Shown here: positions 1 to 5,660 of the stretch, piece after piece | Layout: each line of letters starts with the position of its first letter | Position numbering within the stretch: the stretch's first letter is position 1 | Assembly: GCA_028277865.1 (NCBI GenBank) | Contig: JANQFM010001005.1 | Coordinates: 1 to 5,660, forward strand | Reading direction: 5' to 3' | Source: Acidobacteriota bacterium | GTDB lineage: Bacteria; Acidobacteriota; UBA6911; RPQK01; DATIPO01 | DNA length: 5,660 nucleotides | The notes under the pieces: generated by a model | Told to the model about the DNA's origin: nothing | The model's database searches: none | Seen by the model: the letters and a program-made list of their open reading frames with translations, nothing else | Position numbers and translations under genes: made by a program

Positions 1-458
1 ATGACGTAAGCCAGGTTGCCGGGGCAGGCCGCAGGTGTGGGATTGGCGGCGCTGTGCCGGGCAAGGCCGTGCCAGCCGGCGTCCAGGCGAATCCGTTCAA
101 TCGGCAGTTCGGGCAGCGTCTCCGAAAGCTCCGGCTGGGTCAGCACAACTGCTGCCCCGGCATCCTGGAGCATGCCCGCCAGGCGCTGGCTTGGAGTGCC
201 GGCGTCCAGGGGCAGGTAGCAGCCGCCCGCCTTCAGGACGGCCATCACCCCCAGCACCATTTCAGGACAGCGCCGCATGCAGATTCCCACCGCCGCATCC
301 GGACCCACCCCCAAGGCGCGCAGCTGATGGGCCAACTGGTTGGAGCGGGCGTTGAGGAGGCCATAGCTGAGCTGGGCCGCTTCCCCGTCCATGGGTTGGC
401 AAGCCAACGCCACGGCATCGGACCGGCTTTCGGCTTGGGCCTCGAATCTCTCGACCAC
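1..458 (-). other. Adenylation domain Ab, N-terminal part (module n+2), cut by window edge
   Basis: The last 150 or so residues of the frame begin a further adenylation domain. VERFEAQAESRSDAVAL opens it. A1 reads LSYGLLNARSNQLAHQL (near 321-371) and A2 reads KAGGCYLPLDAGTPSQRL (180-233). This is much closer to consensus than A2 of the preceding A domain. The frame leaves the window at NLAYV (3-17), just ahead of the expected ATP-binding motif, so the substrate code is not visible. The domain shows that at least one more residue is added after Aa's. Confidence 0.92.
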
Positions 459-3400
459 TGGATCCGGCGGTTGAGGCCCGCGGCAGGCCACGGACCATTC
501 CGCCAACTGCTGCTGCTCGGCCCGGGTCAGCAAGGGCAGCCGCGAAAGGCGCCGACTGGGATCGACCGCGATTCCCCGCAAGAGGACATGGAAGTGACGA
601 AGCATCCGCTGCACCGTGGTCCGGTCAAAAAGGTCCTGGTCGTAGATGGCCACTCCGCCGATGCCCTGGGGGTACTCCAGGACGTTCAATTCCAAGTCGA
701 AGCGGGTGGCCTGGGAACTGGAGCGCAAGGGACGCACCTTGGCGCCCTTCATCTCGAGCGCCTCCCTTTGGGCGTTGGGCACCGTCAGGATCACCTGGAA
801 GATGGGATTGCGGCTCAGGTCGCGGGCGATCCTGAGATGCTCGACCAGCATTTCGAAGGGAAGGTCCTGATGTGAAAACGCATCCACCGCCCCCTGGCTC
901 ACCCGCTCCAGCAGCTGATCGAAGCCGGGGTCGCCCGACAGGTCGTTGCGCATGGCCAGGGTGTTGATGAAAAAGCCGATCAGCCCCTCGATCCCCGGAT
1001 GGTTGCGGTTGGCGATCGAGGTTCCCACCACAATGTCGGTCTGTCCCGTGTGGCGGTGCAGCAGTTGCTGGAAAGCGGCCAGGCACAACATGTAAAGGGT
1101 GACCCCCTGGCAGCGGCACAGCTCCGTCACGGCTTGGGAGAGCTGCGCGGGGAACAGGAAAGGCTGACGGCCACCCCGGAAGGATTGCACCGCCGGGCGC
1201 GGACGGTCGGTGGGCAAGTTCAAGGTCGATACCCCCTGCAGGCGCCGTTCCCAATAGGAGAGCTGCTGCGACAGCACCTCGCCTTGCAGCCACTCCCTTT
1301 GCCAGAGGGCGAAGTCGGCATATTGGACGGGAAGATCGGGAATGCTCGATTCTGCACTTGCAGCCTCTCCTGCCTCCTGTTCGTAAAACGCCGTCAGCTC
1401 TCGGCGGAAGATGTTGAGGGACCAGATGTCGGAGACGATGTGATGCATGCTGACCAGCAGCAGGACGGTATTGGCGGCGGCCGATCCGGTCGCTGCAGAC
1501 ACGAAGATGGGCTCCAGTGCAATGGCGAACGTCCGGATGAGCGGTCCGCTTGCCAGGTCGAAGGGCCGCCTCGATTCGTTGGCGCGCAGCCGCCGGACCT
1601 CGGATCCCCGCTGCTGTCCGTTCAATCGGCTCAGGTCGATCAGCGGCAGGGGGAGCCCCCGGCTGTGAGCGATCTGCTGCCAGGGCTTGCCGTCCTGCTC
1701 CGGAAAAGAGGTGCGCAAGCCTTCGTGCCGCTGCACGATGGCATCCAGGCTGCGCCTCAGGGCCGCCAGGTCGATTTCGCCCTCCAATGCCCAGCCGGCC
1801 GAGATGTTGTAGAACGGGCTGCCGGGCGTCAGGCGGTCCAAAAACCAGAGGCGCTGCTGGGCGAAGGAGAGGGGCAGTCTGCCCAGGCGGCTGAGGGGCC
1901 GGATGGGCGGAGGCGCCTGGGAGGGATCGGCTTGCTCGATGCGGCGGGCCAGTTCGGCAACGGTCGGCGCTTCGAAGTGATCGCGCAAGGGCAGGGAAAC
2001 ATCCAGCAGCTGACGGATCTTGGCATTGACACGGGTGGCCAGCAGCGAATGCCCTCCCAGCTGGAAGAAGTTGTCCGTCGCCCCCACGCGCCGCACCCCC
2101 AGAACCTCTTCCCAGATGGCCGCCAGGCGGGCTTGCAGAGCCCCGGCCGGCGGCTGGTACCCCTGACGGTCGGCGGGCGCCGGACGGTCGCGCAGGGAAC
2201 GCCGGTCCAACTTGCCGGTGACGGTGCGGGGCAGGCTTTCCACCTCCACAAAGGTCGAGGGCACCATGGAAGGCGGCAACCGCTCCAGAAGGTATTGGCG
2301 CAGGGAATCCGCCTGCAGGCTGAGGGCGCCGGAATCCTCTCCCACGACGTAGGCGGTCAGGCGCTGTTCGTTGTCAGCAAGCTGGTGGACGGTCAGGGCG
2401 CAATCGCGCACTGCCCGGTGGCGGGAAAGGAGGATTTCGACCTCTTCCAGCTCCAGGCGCAGGCCGCGCAGCTTGACCTGATGATCGCGGCGCCCGAAGA
2501 ACTCCAACCGCCCGTCCGGCAGCCAGCGCCCCAGGTCGCCAGAACGGTAGGCCCGCAACGAGGACTGGTCATCAACAGGGTTGGGCAGGAAGGCTCGGGC
2601 CGTCTCGGCGGGCCGCTTCCAGTAGCCCATCGAAAGGTAGGGCGTGAGCAGGTGGATTTCGCCCGCCACACCGATGGGGCTCAGATTCCCGCACCGGTCC
2701 AGCAGCAGAACTTGCCGTCCTTCAAAGGGTCGGCCTACGGGAATGGAAGGCAGCCCCAAATCCTCGGCCTGCAACTCGTGACAGCTTCCGACCACGCATT
2801 CGGTCGGCCCGAAGAGGTTGAAAATGCGGGGGCGATGAGGATAGCGCTGCAGCAGCGCCCGAGCCAAGCTGACCGGGAGCACTTCTCCCGACAGGACGAG
2901 CCTCCGCAAAGAGTGCAGCGGTTCGGAGGGCGGCGGGTAGCGGCTCTCCAATACCTGCACCATCTGGCGTGCAAAGCTGGGAACCATCTTGATGAAGCTG
3001 ATCTGCTGGGCCTCGATCCAGCTCAGGCAGGAGGCCGGGTCATGGCGGATGGAGGCCCGGGCCATGCACAATGTGCCTCCTTGGGCAAAGGCGCCGAACG
3101 TCTCCCAATATCCGGCATCGCCGGTGAGGGAAGACCACTGCCCCACTCGCATGCCCGGATGGCCGATGCTGCGGCTGTACCAGTGAACGAACTGGCTGAA
3201 GCTGCGGTGGGCCTGGAAGATCCCCTTGGGGTGGCCCGTGGATCCCGAGGTAAAGACCACGAAGGAAGGCCGCCAGGGCTGGGCCGGATTCGGCAGGCGC
3301 TCGGTCGGCAGGCCTTCGAGCCATTGCGGGCCCGAAGCGAAGACCGCCGGGCCGGCCTGATCCAGGCCGTCGGCGCTCCCTTCCAGCAACAGAACAGGCC

Positions 3401-5660
3401 GTCCAGTCCGGGGAGCGATTTTTTCGATCAGGCCCGCATGCCTGCGCAGGCTCGCCTGGTCGGTGATCAGGCAGCTGGGTCGGGTATCTTCGGCCAGCAG
3501 CTGCAAGCGGGCCGTGGGGTAGTCCGGCTCGAGGAAGACGAAAAAACGCCCTGACTTGAAGATTCCCAGCATGGCCTCGACCTGGCGGGGACCCTCGGCC
3601 AGCATGAAGGCCGCAGAAGATCGGGGATCGGCGGCCAACTGGCCCAATCCCCGGGCGATCCGGTTGCTGGAGGCTTCCAACCCACCATAGCTGACAACCT
3701 GGTCCTGGAAGGTGATGGCCGCGGCATCCGGAATGCGGTCGGCCTGCTCTTCGAAAAGCTCGTGCAGGCAAGTTTCCCGGTAGCTGAGATCGTCCTGGCC
3801 GGACCAGGACATCAGCTGGCGCCGCTCCCCTTCCAAAAGCAGCGGGATCTCCCACAAGCGCTGTTCAGGATCGGCGCTCACCCCCTGCAAGAGGGTCTGG
3901 AAGCGTTGGCCCAGGCGGTAGACGGTGGAGCGGTCGAAGAGATCGGTGTCATAGTTGAAAGACACCACCATGCCCCGGGGATGCTCCCGCACGTAAAGAG
4001 CCAGGTCGAAGCGGGTGGCGCCGGTATCGGACGATTGCGAGCGTACCTTCAGGCCGCCCAGTCGGAGCGCTCCGCCGGGCATGTTCTGGAGGGCGAAGAT
4101 CACCTGGAAAATCGGATTGCGGGCCAGGTCCCGATCGACCTGCAGGTGCTCGACCAGCTTCTCGAAGGGCAGGTCCTGGAAGGCGTAGTCTTGCAGCGCT
4201 TCTTGGCTGATCCGCTCCAGGAGTTCATCGAAGCGGGGATTCCCCGACAGGTCGGCCCGCATGATGAGAGTATTGACGAACAGCCCGATCATCTCCTCGG
4301 TGTGGGGAAGATGCCGGTTGGCCACAGGAGATCCGACCACGATGTCGCCCTGGCCGGTGCAGCGGTGCAGCACGGCCTGAAAGGCGGCCAGCAAGGTCAT
4401 GAAGAGGGTGGCTCCCTGCCGCTGCCCCAGAGCCTTGAGCGAGCCGGAAAGATCGGACGGCATCTGCAGCGCCAGGCGCGCCCCCCTGAAGCTCTGAACA
4501 GCCGGGCGCGGGCGGTCCAGGGGCAGGTTGAGGGTCGAGGCGCCCTCGACACGGCTCTTCCAGTACTCCAACTGCTCTTGCAGCACTTCGCCCTGCAGCC
4601 ATGCCCTCTGCCAGACAGCGTAATCGGCGTATTGGATGGGCAGCTCGGGAAATTCTCCCGCTTTCTGCCTCTCCTCTCCCGACGCCTCTTCATAAAAGGC
4701 CGCCAGCTCCTTCAGGAAGATGCCGACCGACCAGCCGTCGGAGGCGATATGGTGCATCGAGACCTGCAGGGAGGCCTGGCCGTCCCTCATCTGCAGCAGC
4801 GCCGCACGCACCATGGGCGCATCAGAAAGGTCGAAGGGAACCCGGCTGAAGCCCTGAGTCAACCGATGGGCCTCGGATCCCCTCGCCTCCTCGTCCAGGC
4901 CCTGCAGGTCAACCAGGACCAGGGGCAGCTCCTGAGGGGGGTGGATTTCCTGCCAGGGCTCCCCGTCTTGCGAGGGGAAGGCCGTGCGCAGCGATTCGTG
5001 GCGCTGGAGGATCCGGTTCAGGCTGAAGCGAAGCGCTCCGATGTCCATGCGGCCGCTCAGCTTCCAGGCGGCTGTCAGGATGTAAAAGGGGCTGCCGGGC
5101 GCCAGTTGGTCCAGGAACCAGAGGCGCTGTTGGGTAAAGGACAGGGGCAGCTTGCCTGCACGCTTGGCCGGACGCAGCGGCGGAGGCATCCGGGAGGGGT
5201 CGGACTGCTCGATCCGTTGGGCCAGTTCGGCGATTGTGGGCGCTTCGAAGTAGGCCCTCAGCGGCACGTCGAAGCCCAAGCTTCGTCGGATGCGGGAGTT
5301 GACCTGGGTGGTGAGCAGGGAATGGCCGCCCAGCTGGAAGAAGTCGTCGTGGACCCCCACTTCATCCAATTCGAGCAGTTCCCTCCAGATCTTTGCCAGC
5401 CGGGCCTCGATGCGGTTGCGGGGCGCTGTCAGATCGCCGCTGCGCAGGCGGTGGGCCTCGGGCTCCGGCAGGGCACGCCGGTCCAGCTTGCCTCCTGCTG
5501 TGCGCGGCAAGGCCGCCAATGGAACGAAGGTGGTGGGCAGCATTGAAGCAGGCAGCCGTTGGAGCAGGAATTCGCGCAGGGAATGCGGCTGGAGGCTGGG
5601 GACTGGGGGGTGGGGGCCGGGCCGGGTTTGCGAATCATCAACAAGCTTGGCCACCACATA
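1..5660 (-). CDS. Nonribosomal peptide synthetase, internal fragment (A-T-C-A-T-C-A)
   Basis: This is one frame, open from 5660 to 3 (1886 codons), partial at both ends; no start or stop codon is in the window. It encodes a multidomain enzyme that builds a peptide from amino acids activated as AMP esters and held as thioesters on carrier domains, probably in the cytoplasm. Seen directly, in order: A10 tail GGKLDR; carrier LGGHSLL (Ser114); condensation HHIASDG (303-309); adenylation TSGSTGHPKG (804-813), NLFGPTE (948-954), YRSGDLGRW (1038-1046), TGKLDR; carrier LGGHSLL (Ser1205); condensation HHIVSDI (1406-1412); and the start of another adenylation domain. The two carrier serines lie 1091 residues apart, a normal size for a C-A-T module. 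All core motifs fall in one phase, so I see no frameshift. The peptide product cannot be named from this fragment. Confidence 0.97.
540..1883 (-). other. Condensation domain Cb (module n+2) with altered C3 motif
   Basis: About 448 residues; it joins the chain on T2 to the residue loaded by the next module. Visible motifs: C1 LPLSFAQQRLWFLD (1836-1877), C2 RHEGLRTSF, C3 MHHIVSDIWS (1425-1448), C4 YADFALWQR, LPTDRPRP, C5 GQTDIVVGTSIANR, C6 IGFFINTLAMR, and C7 DLPFEMLVEHL with RNPIFQVIL. The two histidines and the aspartate of HHxxxDG are kept (His1407 at 1440-1442, Asp1411), but the glycine is Ile1412 (1425-1427). Ahead of C3 there is an Ala- and Ser-rich stretch (SAATGSAAAN) that Ca does not have. 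Otherwise it closely resembles Ca. I expect a folded C domain; whether its rate or acceptor range is changed is unknown. Confidence 0.93.
1932..2147 (-). other. Peptidyl carrier protein domain T2 (PCP, module n+1)
   Basis: The carrier core reads ATDNFFQLGGHSLLATRVNAK, with the attachment serine Ser1205 at 2046-2048. Flanking helices are LQARLAAIWEEVL and APTVAELARRIEQ. It receives the amino acid activated by Aa, takes part in the Ca reaction as acceptor, then acts as donor to Cb. It closely resembles T1 in sequence and linker layout, including a proline-rich linker (APPPIRP) before the next C domain. The His before the serine again argues against an epimerisation step. Confidence 0.95.
2193..3767 (-). 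other. Adenylation domain Aa (module n+1), atypical, complete
   Basis: About 525 residues, from LHELFEEQADRIPD to the A10 motif TGKLDRRSL. It should select an amino (or hydroxy) acid, activate it with ATP and load it onto T2. The ATP-binding loop TSGSTGHPKG (3222-3251), A5 NLFGPTE (2799-2819), A7 YRSGDLGRW (2523-2549), A8 GRRDHQVKLRG (2463-2495) and the A10 lysine (2211-2213) are intact, so it should be active. Several motifs depart from the consensus: A2 reads FLEPDYPTARL in place of YVPLDPxYPxxRL, A4 reads GDAGYWETFGAF, and A6 reads GEIHLLTPYLSMGYW. The substrate code, read by alignment with GrsA and EntF from memory, is D848 A849 W852 K891 V922 S924 L949 V957 G958 K1150. It shares D, W, S, L, V and K with the serine code of EntF but has Lys where serine domains have His. 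The substrate is unassigned. Confidence 0.93.
3840..5156 (-). other. Condensation domain Ca (module n+1), LCL-like
   Basis: About 440 residues; it forms the peptide bond between the chain on T1 and the amino acid on T2. Core motifs are all recognisable: C1 LPLSFTQQRLWFLDQL (5103-5150), C2 RHESLRTAF, C3 MHHIASDGWS with the second, catalytic His at 4749-4751, C4 YADYAVWQR, the LPLDRPRP stretch, C5 GQGDIVVGSPVANR, C6 IGLFVNTLIMR, and C7 DLPFEKLVEHL with RNPIFQVIF. The sequence around C1 to C3 looks like the class that takes an L-residue donor (LCL). That assignment is by eye and would need a C-domain phylogeny. Every key residue for activity is present. Confidence 0.94.
5205..5429 (-). other. 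Peptidyl carrier protein domain T1 (PCP)
   Basis: This carrier domain of about 75 residues holds the growing chain on a 4'-phosphopantetheine arm. The core reads DDFFQLGGHSLLTTQ, and the serine that takes the arm is Ser114 (5319-5321). It is flanked by the usual helices, IEARLAKIWRELL before and APTIAELAQRIEQ after. The LGGHS form (His before Ser) is typical of carriers that feed an ordinary condensation domain. Carriers that precede epimerisation domains usually read LGGDS, and no epimerisation domain follows. A proline- and arginine-rich linker of about 18 residues joins it to the next C domain. Confidence 0.95.
5463..5660 (-). other. Adenylation domain, C-terminal tail (module n)
   Basis: Residues 1-66 are the end of an adenylation domain whose substrate-binding part lies upstream, outside the window. 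The A9-like stretch LREFLLQRLPASMLPTTFV is followed by the A10 motif as TAGGKLDRRAL. The A10 lysine (5487-5489) is the residue that, in this family, contacts the acyl-adenylate. The position before GK is Gly rather than the common Asn. Between the strand YVVAKLV and A9 there is a proline-rich insertion that the complete A domain downstream lacks. Substrate specificity cannot be read here because the code residues other than this lysine are missing. Confidence 0.9.
5598..5626 (+). repeat. G-rich tract, potential G-quadruplex, in linker-coding DNA
   Basis: Five runs of three or more G on the plus strand (5598-5601, 5605-5610, 5612-5616, 5619-5621, 5624-5626) are separated by loops of one to three bases. 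That fits the usual pattern for a G-quadruplex. On the coding strand it is C-rich and encodes the proline-rich linker TRPGPHPPVPS. Because the plus strand is the template for this gene, a fold would lie on the template during transcription. I only see the pattern; any role is inference. Confidence 0.6.

Larger units (their letters stand above)
1822..5150 (-). repeat. Homologous tandem modules (paired C1 segments 5095-5150 and 1822-1877)
   Basis: Modules n+1 and n+2 are diverged copies. The clearest DNA-level pair is the start of the C domains, 5095-5150 and 1822-1877. They align over 56 bases without gaps and share runs such as aaccagaggcgctg. The offset is 3273 bases, the same as between the two carrier serine codons (5319 and 2046). 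Further on the spacing drifts: the catalytic histidine codons are 3309 bases apart. This is repeat structure within the coding sequence, typical of NRPS genes, not a mobile element. Confidence 0.75.

Noticed and set aside
54..875. A 273-residue open frame on the plus strand
   Set aside because: Antisense shadow of the Cb and Ab coding region; no motif of its own.
625..1293. A 222-residue minus-strand frame inside the Cb domain
   Set aside because: Out of phase with C4 to C7, which read cleanly in the main frame; low-complexity composition.
1425..1500. Possible frameshift or decay near the altered C3 motif of Cb, given the Ala-rich stretch and the Gly-to-Ile change
   Set aside because: Motifs C1, C2, C4, C5, C6 and C7 on both sides read in the same phase, so there is no frameshift; the change is a substitution in an otherwise intact domain.
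2586..2700. Aa as a non-functional adenylation domain because of its odd A2, A4 and A6 motifs
   Set aside because: The ATP loop, GPTE, YRSGDLGRW, GRRDHQVKLRG and the A10 lysine are all intact, which argues for an active but divergent domain.
999..3554. An 851-residue open frame on the plus strand
   Set aside because: It lies codon-for-codon opposite the NRPS frame and its translation has no recognisable domain. It is open only because the gene avoids TTA, CTA and TCA codons.
3040..3855. A 271-residue minus-strand frame across the start of the Aa domain
   Set aside because: It is out of phase with the NRPS motifs, which run unbroken through this stretch. Its protein is a Pro-, Gly- and Arg-rich shift product.
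3762..5546. A 594-residue open frame on the plus strand
   Set aside because: Same in-register antisense shadow of the NRPS; it shows no family motif and ends opposite a TCA codon.
5542..5660. Possible gene start at an in-frame ATG near the 5' end (ASMLP)
   Set aside because: The Met sits inside the A9 motif of an adenylation domain and coding sequence continues upstream to the window edge, so it is an internal residue.

Overview
The whole window is the interior of one very large gene on the minus strand. Read from base 5660 down to base 3, a single frame stays open for 1886 codons with no stop, and the gene runs off both ends. I translated it by hand in full. It encodes part of a modular nonribosomal peptide synthetase (NRPS). 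No start codon, stop codon, promoter, terminator, RNA gene, mobile element or CRISPR array lies inside. Residue numbers below count from the first complete codon (5658-5660 = residue 1).

Domain order in the direction of translation (high to low coordinates) is: C-terminal tail of an adenylation domain (5463-5660); carrier protein T1 (5205-5429); condensation domain Ca (3840-5156); complete adenylation domain Aa (2193-3767); carrier protein T2 (1932-2147); condensation domain Cb (540-1883); N-terminal quarter of adenylation domain Ab (1-458). This is the repeating T-C-A rhythm of an NRPS elongation line: the end of module n, all of module n+1 (Ca-Aa-T2), and the start of module n+2. No epimerisation, methyltransferase, ketosynthase, reductase or thioesterase domain occurs in the visible part.

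Each carrier protein holds a growing chain or an amino acid as a thioester on a phosphopantetheine arm. Ca joins the chain on T1 to the amino acid that Aa loads onto T2. Cb then passes the longer chain to the residue selected by Ab. Carrier motifs (LGGHSLL) and condensation signatures look like the type that joins an L-configured donor to an L acceptor. The signature code I read from Aa (D-A-W-K-V-S-L-V-G-K) is only partly serine-like and lacks the usual serine His, so its substrate is open. Ab is cut before its code, and the first A domain shows only its tail.

The DNA is GC-rich and the frame contains no TTA or CTA leucine codon and only three TCA serine codons. That, and the single huge NRPS frame, suits a high-GC secondary-metabolite producer (for example a myxobacterium, an acidobacterium or another soil or symbiotic bacterium). 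I cannot place it more closely. The main points of interest are the unusual Aa domain, a Gly-to-Ile change in the Cb active-site motif, and a proline-rich linker coded by a G-quadruplex-like tract.
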